64,000 bases of DNA from Proteus cibi (GCF_003144405.1 NZ_PENW01000026.1:148391-212390), one strand, 5' to 3'; shown: positions 52,388 to 62,244, counted from the first letter of the stretch. Numbers and translations are program-made. Notes: generated by a model not told the origin, from the letters alone.

Positions 52388-52771
52388 TTACAGGCTTTCT
52401 GTGAAAGTACGAGTAATAACATCACGTTGTTGTTCTGGAGTCAGTGAATTAAAACGTACAGCATAACCAGAAACACGAATAGTTAATTGAGGATATTTCT
52501 CAGGATTGTTAACAGCATCTTCCAGTGTTTCACGGCTTAATACGTTAACGTTAAGGTGTTGACCACCTTCTACACGAACAACCGGTTTAGATTCTACAGG
52601 CACTTCACGGTATTCGATATTGCCTAACTCTTTACGGTTAATCACTTGACCTTCTTCAAAGCCTTTTTTAGCACAGATGCAACGAGCTTCGCCGTTTTCA
52701 TCATCTAATAACCAGAAAGAGTGTAATAAATCGTCGTTATCAGCTTTAGTAATTTGGATACCAGTAATCAT
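52388..52771 (-). CDS. grcA: Autonomous glycyl radical cofactor GrcA
   Basis: Spare part that restores pyruvate formate-lyase activity when the radical-bearing tail has been cut by oxygen. 127 aa from 52771, with a strong GGAGG ribosome binding site; Gly102 in RVSGYAVRF carries the radical. The whole C-terminal half copies the PflB tail ([17 protein letters not shown]). Likely FNR-controlled. Confidence 0.96.
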   Translation of the reverse strand: MITGIQITKADNDDLLHSFWLLDDENGEARCICAKKGFEEGQVINRKELGNIEYREVPVESKPVVRVEGGQHLNVNVLSRETLEDAVNNPEKYPQLTIRVSGYAVRFNSLTPEQQRDVITRTFTESL

Positions 52772-52884
52772 TTCGACCTCCAATTTGGGCGCAAAATCAA
52801 ATTCTAATCACATATCAGAACTTGGGTATTTGGTCTAACCAATGTTTCTGTCTACTTATATACCAGTATAAATGGCGTCATTCT

Positions 52885-52898
52885 TTGATAAATATCAA
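52885..52898 (-). promoter_or_regulatory. FNR box upstream of grcA
   Basis: TTGATAAATATCAA is a perfect FNR site, 114 bases upstream of the grcA start. grcA (yfiD) is anaerobically induced through FNR in E. coli. The remainder of the 334-base gap to ung shows no gene. Confidence 0.8.
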
Positions 52899-53105
52899 TA
52901 AAATTCATAAGCATTTTATCCAACAAGGTGCAAAGTATTGTTTTAAATCAACAATCACTTACCGCCGCCTTGCAATTTTTTTTGTAAATTTTCAAATAAA
53001 AGTTGAGAAATCAATTAATTTTTATTTTTAGTCCGTAATATTTTCATTCCCCTGATGAAATCGGTAAGCTTAAAGACGATAAGATATCAACAAGGATTTT
53101 AGGTT

Positions 53106-53786
53106 ATGACTACACCATTAACTTGGCATGATGTGATCGGTGCTGAAAAAGAAAAGCCTTATTTTCATCAAATTATGTCTCAAGTTGCACAACAAAGAGC
53201 CGCAGGCAAAATTGTTTATCCTCCTCAAGAGGATATTTTTAATGCTTTTCGTTTTACACCTTTTGATAATGTGAATGTCGTTATTTTGGGACAAGATCCT
53301 TACCACGGTCCTAATCAAGCACATGGACTCTCTTTTTCCGTGCGACCAGGTGTGCCTGCACCGCCTTCATTAGTCAATATGTATAAAGAGCTTGAAAAGG
53401 AATACCCTGATTTTAAACGCCCTAACCATGGCTATTTAGAAAGCTGGGCAAAACAAGGGGTTTTATTACTTAATACCGTATTAACGGTAGAGAAAGGTCA
53501 AGCACATTCTCATGCTAACTATGGTTGGGAAGTCTTTACTGACGCGGTCATAGAACAGATTAATCAGCGCAGGGATGGGGTTATTTTCTTACTTTGGGGC
53601 GCGCATGCTCAGAAAAAAGGACGTTTTATTGATACAAATAAACACGTTATTTTAAAAGCACCTCATCCATCACCGCTTTCTGCCCATAGAGGCTTTTTAG
53701 GTTGTGGTCATTTCAAACAAGCCAATGATATTTTGCAACAGCAAGGTCGCACACCAATCAATTGGCAACTTGATCCGGTTGAATAA
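53106..53786 (+). CDS. ung: Uracil-DNA glycosylase
   Basis: Removes uracil from DNA at the start of base excision repair. 226 aa with the catalytic water-activating Asp64 in GQDPYHG and the leucine-loop motif [11 protein letters not shown] near 187. Single gene ending at a terminator shared with grpE. Confidence 0.97.
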   Translation: MTTPLTWHDVIGAEKEKPYFHQIMSQVAQQRAAGKIVYPPQEDIFNAFRFTPFDNVNVVILGQDPYHGPNQAHGLSFSVRPGVPAPPSLVNMYKELEKEYPDFKRPNHGYLESWAKQGVLLLNTVLTVEKGQAHSHANYGWEVFTDAVIEQINQRRDGVIFLLWGAHAQKKGRFIDTNKHVILKAPHPSPLSAHRGFLGCGHFKQANDILQQQGRTPINWQLDPVE

Positions 53787-53806
53787 CCCCCCCCTTATAA
53801 AGCATA

Positions 53807-53855
53807 AAACCGCACAATAACAAGAATATTAAATAATCTTCGTATTGTGCGGTTT
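53807..53855. terminator. Bidirectional terminator between ung and grpE
   Basis: A 13-bp perfect stem AAACCGCACAATA with its complement around a 23-base loop; A-rich and T-rich flanks suit both directions. Confidence 0.75.
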
Positions 53856-53904
53856 ACTTTATCGACATGTACTAACTCATGTGATAACGAATGTTTTATC
53901 GATA

Positions 53905-54516
53905 TTATTTAGAAACAATAACCATAGCTGGGCGCAATAAACGACCATTTAAGGTATATCCTTTTTGCATAACATCGACAACATGATTAGAGTCATGTTC
54001 TGGGCTATCAATTAAAGTCATCGCTTGGTGAACTTCAGGGTTAAATACTACATTTTTTTCTTCAACCACTTCGATACCAAATTTACGAACAGCATCTAAA
54101 AATGATTTCAGAGTTAATTCTAACCCTTCAATCATTGGCTTTAATGATTCATTTTCATGATCAGCCGCAGATAAAGCACGTTCTAAATTATCGAGTACCG
54201 GCAATAACTCGTTAGAAAATTTTTCAAGTGCAAATTTATGCGCTTTCTCAATATCTTGTTGAGTACGGCGACGCACATTTTCAACTTCAGCTAGCGCACG
54301 CGCCATGGCTTCACGCTCTGTTTTTTGTGACTGCTCCAGTTGTTTTTCAAGAGAATCAATACGCGCTAATGCTTCCACTAACTCCGCTTGAGCATTAAAG
54401 TCCGCTTGTGCTTCTTCGGTCATTGCTGACTCTTGAGACTCATCCATTACTGATCCCATTCCTTCTTTTTCTTTTGAGACTTGCTCTTCATGTACATTTT
54501 GTTCTTTACTACTCAT
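53905..54516 (-). CDS. grpE: Nucleotide exchange factor GrpE
   Basis: Releases ADP from DnaK in the heat-shock chaperone cycle. 203 aa from 54516, which has GGAG at six bases; the ATG at 54522 overlaps that site. Long acidic and coiled-coil N-terminal part, then [19 protein letters not shown] and the C-terminal beta-domain [17 protein letters not shown]. Confidence 0.95.
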   Translation of the reverse strand: MSSKEQNVHEEQVSKEKEGMGSVMDESQESAMTEEAQADFNAQAELVEALARIDSLEKQLEQSQKTEREAMARALAEVENVRRRTQQDIEKAHKFALEKFSNELLPVLDNLERALSAADHENESLKPMIEGLELTLKSFLDAVRKFGIEVVEEKNVVFNPEVHQAMTLIDSPEHDSNHVVDVMQKGYTLNGRLLRPAMVIVSK

Positions 54517-54560
54517 GAACATCTCCGCGTAATTTTGGTATTCATCTTCATATTTAGTTT

Positions 54561-54589
54561 ATTATGGGGATCAATAAACGGGTTTCAAG
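54561..54589 (-). promoter_or_regulatory. Sigma-32 heat-shock promoter of grpE
   Basis: On the minus strand CTTGAAA (54583-54589), a 13-base spacer and CCCCATAAT (54561-54569) match the sigma-32 consensus very well. Confidence 0.88.
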
Positions 54590-54616
54590 GAATTGGCGCA
54601 AAACGAGGGTAAAAAA

Positions 54617-55516
54617 ATGCCAGATCATACCGTAATGGAAGAAAAACACTTTAAATGCATTGGCATTGTTGGTCATCCACGCCATCCCGAAGCAATTTCA
54701 ACTCATGAAATGCTCTATCATTGGCTATTGGCTCAAGGTTATGACGTTATTATTGATACACAAGTTGCTCAAGAACTAAAACTAGAAAATGCACAAACGG
54801 GTGATTTAACACAAGTTGGCAAAATTGCCGATCTGGTCATTGTTGTTGGTGGTGATGGTAATATGCTTGGCGCTGCGCGCGTGTTATCTCGTTATAATAT
54901 CAAAGTAATTGGTGTTAACCGAGGTAATTTAGGCTTTCTTACTGATCTTGATCCCGATAATGCCTTACAACAATTAACCAATGTGTTAGCTGGGCACTAT
55001 CGTGAAGAAAAACGTTTTTTACTTGAAGCTCGCGTCTGTGCGGAAGGTCAAAGAAATCGTATTGGTACAGCAATCAATGAAGTTGTACTTCATCCCGGCA
55101 AAGTCGCTCATATGATTGAGTTTGAAGTTTATATTGATGATCGCTTTGCTTTCTCTCAACGTTCTGATGGCTTAATTATCGCAACACCAACGGGATCAAC
55201 CGCCTACTCACTTTCTGCGGGGGGGCCTATTTTAACCCCAAATCTTGACGCTATTGCACTTGTGCCTATGTTTCCACATACCTTGTCAGCACGCCCTTTA
55301 GTTATCAGCAGTGATAGCCAAATTCGCTTAAAATTCTCACAAACAAATATCGATTATGAAGTCAGTTGTGATAGCCAATTAGTGTTACCCATTAAAGAAG
55401 GTGATGAAGTTATTATTAAAAGAAGTCGTCAAAAACTCAATTTAGTTCACCCGACTGATTACAATTATTTTAATACACTCAGCTCAAAATTAGGTTGGTC
55501 GAAAAAAATGTTCTAA
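54617..55516 (+). CDS. nadK: NAD kinase
   Basis: Makes NADP from NAD. I choose the ATG at 54617 (299 aa), which has GAGGG eight bases upstream; a TTG at 54593 would lengthen it, and [17 protein letters not shown] (ATG at 54635) is another in-frame option nearer the E. coli start. The GGDGN motif is at 78-82 and the nucleotide-binding [16 protein letters not shown] near 200. Divergent from grpE. Confidence 0.94.
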   Translation: MPDHTVMEEKHFKCIGIVGHPRHPEAISTHEMLYHWLLAQGYDVIIDTQVAQELKLENAQTGDLTQVGKIADLVIVVGGDGNMLGAARVLSRYNIKVIGVNRGNLGFLTDLDPDNALQQLTNVLAGHYREEKRFLLEARVCAEGQRNRIGTAINEVVLHPGKVAHMIEFEVYIDDRFAFSQRSDGLIIATPTGSTAYSLSAGGPILTPNLDAIALVPMFPHTLSARPLVISSDSQIRLKFSQTNIDYEVSCDSQLVLPIKEGDEVIIKRSRQKLNLVHPTDYNYFNTLSSKLGWSKKMF

Positions 55517-55537
55517 TTTTTATGCCTCACTACTTTA

Positions 55538-55575
55538 CTGTATAAAAAACCAGTTTATACTGTATGTAATTACAG
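55538..55575 (+). promoter_or_regulatory. recN promoter with two LexA boxes
   Basis: Two SOS boxes of the form CTG-N10-CAG lie at 55538-55553 and 55560-55575, the second (CTGTATGTAATTACAG) near consensus. They overlap a promoter with TTTACT (55534-55539) and TATACT (55556-55561), spacer 16. E. coli recN is likewise controlled by more than one LexA box. Confidence 0.85.
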
Positions 55576-55603
55576 ATATGTTTTTATACACAGGAGAGGC
55601 ACT

Positions 55604-57265
55604 ATGCTGACTCAATTAACCATTAGTCATTTTGCCATAGTCCGTGAACTTGAAATCGATTTCTCTGGTGGCATGACCACCATTACAGGCGAAACTGGCG
55701 CAGGTAAGTCTATTGCTATTGATGCTCTAGGTTTATGTTTAGGTAACCGTGGTGATGCCAATATGGTGCGCCCAGGTGCAACTAGAGCCGATTTATGTGC
55801 ACGATTTTCACTCTCTGATACGCCATCAGCACAACGTTGGCTTGAAGAACATCATCTTGATGATCATAACGAATGCCTATTAAGAAGAACTGTTTCTGCT
55901 GATGGGCGTTCTCGTGGTTTTATCAACGGCACTTCTGTTCCTCTTTCACAATTAAGAGAGCTCGGCTCTTTACTTATCCAAATTCATGGTCAACATGCTC
56001 ATCAGCAACTTCTAGAGCCTCGCTATCAAAAACAACTGCTTGATATCTATGCCCATGAACCGGCTTTATTAAAAAGTATGAAATCGGCTTATCAAACATG
56101 GCATCAAAGTTGCCAAACTTTAGCCGCTTTTCAACAACTCTCTTTAGAACGAGAAGCTAGACAGCAACTGATTGACTACCATTTAAAAGAGCTCAACGAA
56201 TTTCAGCCAGTACAAGGTGAATACCCAGAATTAGATCAAGAATATAAACGTCTTTCTAACTGCGGTCAGTTTTTAACGCTAAGTCAAAATAGTTTGCAAA
56301 TTTTAAGTGACAACGAAGAACAAAATATTTTAAGTATGCTCAATGTGGCTAAACATGAAATTGCTGAGCTGACCGCCATGGAAAGTCAGTTCAATTCGCT
56401 ATTAGAGATGCTAGAAGAAGCCACGATTCAAATTAGTGAAGTGAGTGATGAACTTCGTCATTATAGCGATCGCTTAGAGATGGATCCTAATCGCTTATTT
56501 GAAGTAGAAAAACGCATGTCTAAGTACATTAGTTTGTCACGTAAACATCGTGTTGCACCTGAAGAACTCTATGATCTTCATCAACAATTAATTGAAGAGA
56601 AAAATGCCCTACTTCGTCAAAATGATGATTGTGATGCTTTAATCGAACAAGTCAAAGCTGACCATTTAATTGCATTAGATGTCGCAAAGCAACTGCATCA
56701 AGTTCGCCAACAATATGCAAATGAATTAAGCCAACTTATCACTAACAGTATGCATCAGTTATCAATGCCACATGGTTATTTTACTGTTGATACCTATTTT
56801 GATGACAGCTCACTGCAAATCGATGGTGCCACAAAAGTTGAATTTAATGTCACCACAAACCCGGGACAACCCCATCAAGCACTTTCTAAAGTCGCTTCAG
56901 GCGGTGAATTATCACGTATTGCACTCGCAATCCAAGTGATCACAGCAAAAAAAATGGATACGCCAGCACTTATTTTTGATGAAGTCGATGTGGGTATCAG
57001 TGGTCCAACAGCAGCGATTGTGGGTAAATTGCTCCGTGAGTTAGGTGAGTCAACTCAAGTGATGTGTGTCACTCACTTACCTCAAGTTGCAGGTTGTGGT
57101 CATCAACACTATTTCGTTAATAAAGAGACAAATGGTGAAGAAACTGAAACAACCATGAAACTGTTATCGAAAAAAGAACGCCTACAAGAGCTCGCTCGTT
57201 TATTAGCCGGCAGTGAAGTCACCAAAAATACCTTAGCCAATGCGAAAGATTTGTTGGCTGCATAA
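55604..57265 (+). CDS. recN: DNA repair protein RecN
   Basis: SMC-like ATPase that helps repair double-strand breaks. 553 aa: Walker A GETGAGKS at 29-36, a long coiled-coil middle (about 150-370), signature [14 protein letters not shown] and Walker [14 protein letters not shown] near 460. SOS-induced by position of the LexA boxes. Confidence 0.97.
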   Translation: MLTQLTISHFAIVRELEIDFSGGMTTITGETGAGKSIAIDALGLCLGNRGDANMVRPGATRADLCARFSLSDTPSAQRWLEEHHLDDHNECLLRRTVSADGRSRGFINGTSVPLSQLRELGSLLIQIHGQHAHQQLLEPRYQKQLLDIYAHEPALLKSMKSAYQTWHQSCQTLAAFQQLSLEREARQQLIDYHLKELNEFQPVQGEYPELDQEYKRLSNCGQFLTLSQNSLQILSDNEEQNILSMLNVAKHEIAELTAMESQFNSLLEMLEEATIQISEVSDELRHYSDRLEMDPNRLFEVEKRMSKYISLSRKHRVAPEELYDLHQQLIEEKNALLRQNDDCDALIEQVKADHLIALDVAKQLHQVRQQYANELSQLITNSMHQLSMPHGYFTVDTYFDDSSLQIDGATKVEFNVTTNPGQPHQALSKVASGGELSRIALAIQVITAKKMDTPALIFDEVDVGISGPTAAIVGKLLRELGESTQVMCVTHLPQVAGCGHQHYFVNKETNGEETETTMKLLSKKERLQELARLLAGSEVTKNTLANAKDLLAA

Positions 57266-57378
57266 CGATTAACAAACTTTTATTGATATTTAGGGTCATA
57301 GGCAGAGCGTGAAAGGTTTTCAATTGCTGCGTTGTCGATTATCATCGTCACTATGACCCTAAAAGGAATGTAATTACC

Positions 57379-57741
57379 ATGCGTTTTAAACTGTTAAAAG
57401 TTGCCGCCTTATCTTTAGTCGTAATGACTTCAGGTTGCTCTATGTTCGAGAGACTGGTTTATCACCCAGATATCAATCAGGGAAATTATTTAACACCAGC
57501 CGAAGTCGCAAAAGTTCAGCAAGGAATGACACAGCAGCAAGTTCAATTTGCCCTTGGCACACCAATGCTTAAAGATCCTTTCGGAAGCCAGACTTGGTAT
57601 TATGTTTTCCGTGAAGAGCCTGGTCATCAAAAAGTACGTCAAGAGACTCTCACCCTAACTTTTGATAGCAATGGCATACTGACTAAGATTGATAAGCAAG
57701 GCAATATGCCTAATTTCTCAGCACCTGCAACAAAATCGTAA
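57379..57741 (+). CDS. bamE: Outer-membrane assembly lipoprotein BamE
   Basis: Small lipoprotein of the Bam complex that folds outer-membrane proteins. 120 aa with lipobox VMTSGC (Cys20; Ser at +2 directs it to the outer membrane), the family stretch [12 protein letters not shown] and QTWYYVFR. Next to recN as in E. coli. Confidence 0.96.
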   Translation: MRFKLLKVAALSLVVMTSGCSMFERLVYHPDINQGNYLTPAEVAKVQQGMTQQQVQFALGTPMLKDPFGSQTWYYVFREEPGHQKVRQETLTLTFDSNGILTKIDKQGNMPNFSAPATKS

Positions 57742-57796
57742 TACGATGACAGTGCGAAGAAAGCTTAGTTTTGTATAAGTTTGGCAAAAACGAATT

Positions 57797-57835
57797 GCAC
57801 CCCATACGTTAAATTTGACGTTGGGGTGTGTTTTT
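57797..57835 (+). terminator. bamE terminator
   Basis: CACCCCA-T-ACGT pairs with ACGTTGGGGTG (one bulged base), followed by five T. Confidence 0.75.
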
Positions 57836-57954
57836 ATAAAGAGAAATTGCTTTGTAACAGTGTTGTCTTTTATTGTATCTGTCTGTAATTAAACAGCCTA
57901 TCATGCAGTATATGATGCTCCCCCCCTCTATTGTATTGGGTAGAAAGCATAATA

Positions 57955-58248
57955 TTAATCCGCTTTTTGTCGCGCTTTCTCAGCACGTTTACGGCGCATT
58001 TCTTTAGGATCGGCAATTAAAGGTCGATAAATTTCAACTCTATCACCGTCTCGCACATTATCACTTAACTTTGCTGGGCGACTATAAATACCTACTTTAT
58101 TCTTAGTCAAATCAATATCATTACAAATTGTTACGATATTTGAAGCAATAATGGCTTGTTCAACAGTATCCCCTAATGTTAGTTCAACAGGGATAAGATA
58201 CTGTTTGTCGGGCAACGCATAGGTTACCTCTACCCATATTTTAGTCAC
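57955..58248 (-). CDS. rnfH: RnfH family ubiquitin-like protein (RatB)
   Basis: 97 aa of the UPF0125 family, with [16 protein letters not shown] and [25 protein letters not shown] closely following E. coli. Beta-grasp fold known for the family; cellular role unclear. Its start overlaps the end of ratA by eight bases. Confidence 0.93.
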   Translation of the reverse strand: MTKIWVEVTYALPDKQYLIPVELTLGDTVEQAIIASNIVTICNDIDLTKNKVGIYSRPAKLSDNVRDGDRVEIYRPLIADPKEMRRKRAEKARQKAD

Positions 58249-58675
58249 GATAAATCTCTTTCGCTCTGTGAGTAAATGCCTGAACCATATTATTCGTTAA
58301 ATCCTTAAAAATACGTCCAAAAGCCAACTCAATTAATTTATTAGTGAACTCAAAGTCTAGCTGAAATTCTATCTTACACGCATTATCATCAAGTGCGGTA
58401 AACACCCATCCCCCGGTTAATTTACGAAAGGGGCCATCAACAAGACGCATATCAACACGTTCATTCGTCTTTAAAAAGTTATGGGTAGTAAATGTTTTAC
58501 TAATTCCCGCTTTAGAGACATTTATTGATGCAATCATTTCTTCTGGAGTGCTTTTGATCAGTTTACTTCCAACGCATCCTGGTAGAAAATCAGGGTAAGT
58601 AAGAACATCATTAACCAGTTTAAACATTTGCTCTGAACTAAAAGGGACAAGAGCAGATCGACTAATCTGAGGCAT
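58241..58675 (-). CDS. ratA: Ribosome-association / START-domain protein RatA (PasT)
   Basis: 144-aa single-domain START/coenzyme-Q-binding-like protein. E. coli RatA binds 50S subunits and is described as blocking 70S formation; other work links PasT and Coq10-like members to respiration. [20 protein letters not shown] and YPDFLPGC are the recognisable N-terminal pieces. Coupled to rnfH. Confidence 0.92.
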   Translation of the reverse strand: MPQISRSALVPFSSEQMFKLVNDVLTYPDFLPGCVGSKLIKSTPEEMIASINVSKAGISKTFTTHNFLKTNERVDMRLVDGPFRKLTGGWVFTALDDNACKIEFQLDFEFTNKLIELAFGRIFKDLTNNMVQAFTHRAKEIYRD

Positions 58676-58831
58676 AGTTATTCCTGTACGACAACACTGT
58701 GTGTGATCATATCATTGAACAGTGACTAATTAAAAATCTAATGGAATATAGCTTAAGTTTTATGCAATTGAAAAGAAAACAGTCGGTTAAATGATTTCTT
58801 TCTATTGCTCATACAGTATAATGTGGACATT

Positions 58832-59314
58832 ATGACAAAGAAAAAATCACACAAACCTGGTTCTGCGACCATTGCGTTAAATAAACGTGCTCGCCATGAA
58901 TATTTCATCGAAGATGAGATAGAAGCGGGCTTGGCGCTCCAAGGCTGGGAAGTAAAATCACTGCGTGCCGGTAAAGCAAACATCAGTGATAGCTATGTTA
59001 TCATGCGCGATGGCGAAGCTTATCTTTTTGGTGCAACTATTTCTCCTTTAAATGTTGCATCAAGCCATGTCGTTTGTGATCCTACACGTACCCGCAAACT
59101 ATTATTAAAACAACGTGAACTTGATAACCTTTATGGTCAAATTAACCGTGATGGTTATACCGTTGTTGCTCTTTCGCTTTATTGGAAAAACGCTTGGTGT
59201 AAAATCAAAATTGGCGTTGCAAAGGGTAAGAAAGATCACGATAAACGTGAAACCATTAAAGATCGTGAGTGGAAATTAGACAAAGCACGTATTATGAAAA
59301 ATGCTAACCGCTAA
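58832..59314 (+). CDS. smpB: tmRNA-binding protein SmpB
   Basis: Carries tmRNA to stalled ribosomes. 160 aa from the ATG at 58832 ([11 protein letters not shown]), the same length as in E. coli; an in-frame TTG at 58805 is less likely. Contains [24 protein letters not shown] and the Lys/Arg-rich C-terminal tail that enters the decoding centre. A TATAAT at 58817-58822 lies only ten bases upstream, so any transcript from it would have almost no leader. Confidence 0.96.
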   Translation: MTKKKSHKPGSATIALNKRARHEYFIEDEIEAGLALQGWEVKSLRAGKANISDSYVIMRDGEAYLFGATISPLNVASSHVVCDPTRTRKLLLKQRELDNLYGQINRDGYTVVALSLYWKNAWCKIKIGVAKGKKDHDKRETIKDREWKLDKARIMKNANR

Positions 59315-59352
59315 ATTGCGTTAAGTACTAGCAATTACAAGTATTTTTCTGA

Positions 59353-59358
59353 TATACT
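59353..59358 (+). promoter_or_regulatory. -10 box of ssrA
   Basis: TATACT ends 15 bases before the mature tmRNA 5' end, which leaves room for a short trimmed leader. No convincing -35 is visible. Confidence 0.5.
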
Positions 59359-59373
59359 CGCTTTCAACAACTT

Positions 59374-59740
59374 GGGGCTGATTCTGGATTCGACGGGATT
59401 TGCGAAACCCAAGGTGCATGCCGAGGGGCGGTTGGCCTCGTAAAAAGCCGCAAAAAAGATAGTCGCAAACGACAATCAATATAAAGCACTAGCAGCTTAA
59501 TAACCTGCTCTGAGCCCTCTCTCCCTAGCTTCCGCTCTTAAGACGGGGATAAAGAGAGGTCAAACCCAAAAGAGATCGCGTGGATGCCTAGCTTGGGGTT
59601 GAAGCGTTAAATTTAATCAAGCTAGCTTATTCATGGCGCGTCTGTCCGCAGTGGGTAAGTGAAATTAAAGATAGACTAAGCATGTAGTACCGAGGATGTA
59701 GAAATTTCGGACGCGGGTTCAACTCCCGCCAGCTCCACCA
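59374..59740 (+). ncRNA. ssrA: tmRNA (10Sa RNA)
   Basis: Rescues stalled ribosomes and tags the unfinished protein for proteolysis. 367 nt from GGGGCTG to CAGCTCCACCA, whose ends pair as the alanine acceptor stem; the T-arm reads GCGGGTTCAACTCCCGC. The tag frame starts at GCA 59465 and ends with tandem TAA at 59498, giving ANDNQYKALAA, one residue longer than the E. coli ANDENYALAA. The gene is complete, including CCA, although an island starts just beyond it. Confidence 0.97.
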
Positions 59741-59750
59741 AATTTGGTGG
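59700..59750 (+). other. Likely attachment site at the 3' end of ssrA
   Basis: The 3' end of ssrA is a common integration site for phages and islands. Here the T-arm and CCA end run into phage-type sequence, and CCACCAAATTTGGTGG (59735-59750) is a 16-bp perfect palindrome across the junction. The matching repeat at the other island end is outside the window, so the exact core cannot be fixed. Confidence 0.5.
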
Positions 59751-59824
59751 GTCAGTGATAGGACAACGGTTTCAAAAACAAGAAGTTAGCGAAATCGACA
59801 AGACTACACACTGACAACAAAAGG

Positions 59825-59865
59825 ACTATAAATGACACGCAAATGACACGCGGATCATTTATAGT
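59825..59865. repeat. Tandem repeat inside an inverted repeat next to ssrA
   Basis: Two direct copies of AAATGACACGC (59830-59840 and 59841-59851) lie within an 11-bp inverted repeat, ACTATAAATGA (59825-59835) and its complement (59855-59865). The position suggests recombinase or excisionase binding sites, but no integrase gene is visible. Confidence 0.6.
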
Positions 59866-59870
59866 TTAGA

Positions 59871-59896
59871 AAGGCTCACTTCGGTGGGCCTTTTTT
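59871..59896 (+). terminator. Terminator downstream of ssrA
   Basis: AAGGCTCAC-TTCG-GTGGGCCTT stem with a UUCG tetraloop and six T. It would stop ssrA read-through before the next gene. Confidence 0.85.
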
Positions 59897-59979
59897 ACAA
59901 CATAACACTCACTAGCCAATAAACACTTATCTATAAATCATAAAAACCAACACTCTGGCTCATTGCAAGGAAATGGATT

Positions 59980-61800
59980 ATGAATTTTGATGCTACCCCA
60001 GTTAATATAAACTCAATTTTATCTATAAAAAAAATCTATGTTATCCCAAGAAATCAAAGAGAATTTAGCTGGGAAAACATACAGCTTGACGAATTCTGGC
60101 AAGATATAACTAGAAATATTAAACTTGAAGATGACGAGTTCACGTTCAATGAATATTTTATTGGGACTATAGTCTTAGCAGGAACTGATAGTGATAAACA
60201 ACTGGAAATAGTCGATGGTCAACAAAGACTATCTGTTATCACAATTCTATTGTCATTAATTTCAAGAGAGTTTAGAAAATTAGAAGAAGACTCACTCGCT
60301 GATGATATATTCAAATCCTATATTGTCACTGTTTCAAGCACTCTTAAAAGGGGATCTTTAGACTCGAAAGGTCAGTCGTTAACTGAAAAAATACAAAGAG
60401 ATACTACAAAAAATTACTTTAAGACTTCATTCCAATCAACAGAAGATTGTAGCAATAAACCCGAGACCCCTGAAGAAAAAAAGATTCGGTATGCGGGGTT
60501 ATATTTCAAAAAGAAATTACAAAAAAGAATTCTTTGTAAGCTACTTTTAAAAAAAAATAATCATACATACAATAATGAAGATTATGCATTTTGCTTGAAT
60601 GCTCTTTATAATATGATTACTAACTACTTAAAAGTAGTTAAAATTTCTGTTGATTCTGAAGATGATGCATACGATATATTCGAAGTGCTAAATGCAAGAG
60701 GAATTAATTTAAGCTCTATTGATTTAATCAAAAATAAAGTTTTTCAATCGTGTACAACAACATTTCCAGTAGATGAAGCAAAACAAAAATGGGATAGCAT
60801 TGCAAATAAATTAGCAGAAACTGATACCAATGAAACAATGTCTAGCTATATTAGGTGTTGGTGGCTATCAAAAATTGGATATGTTGGTGAAGAACAATTA
60901 TATCGCTCATTCAAACGTTCCATATCAGAAAACCCACCTATATTAACGCCACAAAATTTTTTAGACCAAATTCATAAGGATATTGATTTATATATAAAAA
61001 TAATAGAGCCATCAACTGACCATTGGCCTCAATCTGATCAAATTGATATTTATCGCGCACTGAATGCAATTAATATTTTCAACGTAAGTATTCCAAGACC
61101 ATTTATACTATCTTTATTAAGATTACGTAGAGACTTTCCTAAAAGAATACCACAAAAAGATTTAATCCTAATATTAAAACGAATAGAAGATTTTCATTTT
61201 AAATTTAACTCAATATGTAAACTGCGCCCATCTGGGATTGACTCAACATATTCGGTATTAGCCGTAAAAGTAAATGCAATAATAAATAAAACACAAAGAA
61301 AGGAATTAACACAAGAACTTTATGATCTATTTTCTCGAAAAGTACCTAATGAAAAAACATTTTGTGTTGAATTAGATAAAAGAATTCACTATTCAAATAA
61401 AAAAAATAAGCAAGGTAAGTTAATTAGATATATTTTTGAAAAATTAGAAAGAATATTATCTAATACTGATGAAATAAATACTGGTTCCTATTCTATCGAA
61501 CATATTCTACCTCAAAGCCTAAATAGCAAGCATTACATCGGAACTCTAGGTAATCTACTACCTATTGGATATGATATTAATGAAAAATGTGGAAATAAAT
61601 TACTTATAGATAAAATATCAATTTATAGAAAATCAAAAATGAATATCGTAAAACGCTTTATAAGCGAAGTTGATAATCAAACATATGAAACCGAAGAAAA
61701 AAATGATGATATATCATCACGTTATGATTGGAATGAGGATAAAATTAAAAAACGCACCCAAAATTTATCGTTATTAATTTATACTTTATTCAAGTCATAA
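59980..61800 (+). CDS. DUF262-DUF1524 (GmrSD-like) protein, candidate anti-phage nuclease
   Basis: 606 aa, AAGGAA upstream of the ATG. The N-terminal DUF262 domain (about 10-230) shows IPRNQREFSW (22-31) and IVDGQQRLSVI with D79-G80-Q81-Q82-R83, the ParB-like motif that binds or hydrolyses nucleotides in GmrS. A helical middle follows. The C-terminal DUF1524 region has EHILPQ with His508 and GTLGNLLPI, the His-Me-type nuclease core of GmrD. Fused proteins of this kind include GmrSD/BrxU and SspE, which attack modified or unmodified phage DNA. The gene is much more AT-rich than its chromosomal neighbours and Lys/Ile/Asn-rich, a sign of transfer. It stands alone between two terminators. No ssp or brx partner genes are visible, so the recognised target is unknown. 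Confidence 0.8.
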   Translation: MNFDATPVNINSILSIKKIYVIPRNQREFSWENIQLDEFWQDITRNIKLEDDEFTFNEYFIGTIVLAGTDSDKQLEIVDGQQRLSVITILLSLISREFRKLEEDSLADDIFKSYIVTVSSTLKRGSLDSKGQSLTEKIQRDTTKNYFKTSFQSTEDCSNKPETPEEKKIRYAGLYFKKKLQKRILCKLLLKKNNHTYNNEDYAFCLNALYNMITNYLKVVKISVDSEDDAYDIFEVLNARGINLSSIDLIKNKVFQSCTTTFPVDEAKQKWDSIANKLAETDTNETMSSYIRCWWLSKIGYVGEEQLYRSFKRSISENPPILTPQNFLDQIHKDIDLYIKIIEPSTDHWPQSDQIDIYRALNAINIFNVSIPRPFILSLLRLRRDFPKRIPQKDLILILKRIEDFHFKFNSICKLRPSGIDSTYSVLAVKVNAIINKTQRKELTQELYDLFSRKVPNEKTFCVELDKRIHYSNKKNKQGKLIRYIFEKLERILSNTDEINTGSYSIEHILPQSLNSKHYIGTLGNLLPIGYDINEKCGNKLLIDKISIYRKSKMNIVKRFISEVDNQTYETEEKNDDISSRYDWNEDKIKKRTQNLSLLIYTLFKS

Positions 61801-61869
61801 CTAAAAATAATGACCATAGTCACAAGTAAATAGGTTTAAACTCTATTATATCGACCAATATTTATCATA

Positions 61870-61895
61870 AAAACCAACCATAATCGGTTGGTTTT
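61870..61895. terminator. Terminator after the DUF262 gene
   Basis: Perfect 10-bp stem AAAACCAACC with GGTTGGTTTT and a 6-base loop, followed by further T. It separates the DUF262 gene from the theta homologue. Confidence 0.8.
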
Positions 61896-61970
61896 TATGT
61901 CTGTATTTTATATGGTCTAAAACCCCATCAGAATTACCCTAGTTAAAGCTCAATTCTAGTCCTGCTTCTA

Positions 61971-61979
61971 TGCTATAAT
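61971..61979 (+). promoter_or_regulatory. Extended -10 promoter of the theta homologue
   Basis: TGCTATAAT is a consensus extended -10 box, 32 bases before the start codon; the -35 region is poor, which fits an extended -10 promoter. Confidence 0.55.
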
Positions 61980-62010
61980 TCACCTCAAATTCATTAATAG
62001 AGCTTACCAA

Positions 62011-62244
62011 ATGAAAAATCTAGCTGAACTAACGCAGGAAGAAAAAGACAAGATCAATGTCAATTTAGCTGCTTCGGGTGTCGCATATAAAGAACGCCTC
62101 AATATGCCAGTTGTTGCCTCAGAAATAGAAAGACAACAACCAGCACATTTACGCGAGTATTTTAATGAACGATTAGCGTTTTATCGTGAGAGAAGTAAGA
62201 AGTTGCCAGATGCAAATTCGGTGCAGTATTTGAAAGCAGAGTAG
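62011..62244 (+). CDS. DNA polymerase III theta subunit homologue (HolE/HOT family)
   Basis: 77 aa that align well with E. coli HolE (76 aa) and its phage P1 counterpart [38 protein letters not shown] and [16 protein letters not shown] are the matching pieces. Theta stabilises the epsilon proofreading subunit. The C-terminal 15 residues diverge. Because the gene lies between the DUF262 gene and a phage tail fibre gene, it is probably the mobile-element version rather than the chromosomal holE; that cannot be decided from this window. Confidence 0.85.
   Translation: MKNLAELTQEEKDKINVNLAASGVAYKERLNMPVVASEIERQQPAHLREYFNERLAFYRERSKKLPDANSVQYLKAE

Noticed and set aside
53786..53794. Run of eight C after ung, and similar C runs near 57917
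   Set aside because: Intergenic homopolymers outside promoters and reading frames; no sign of a contingency locus.
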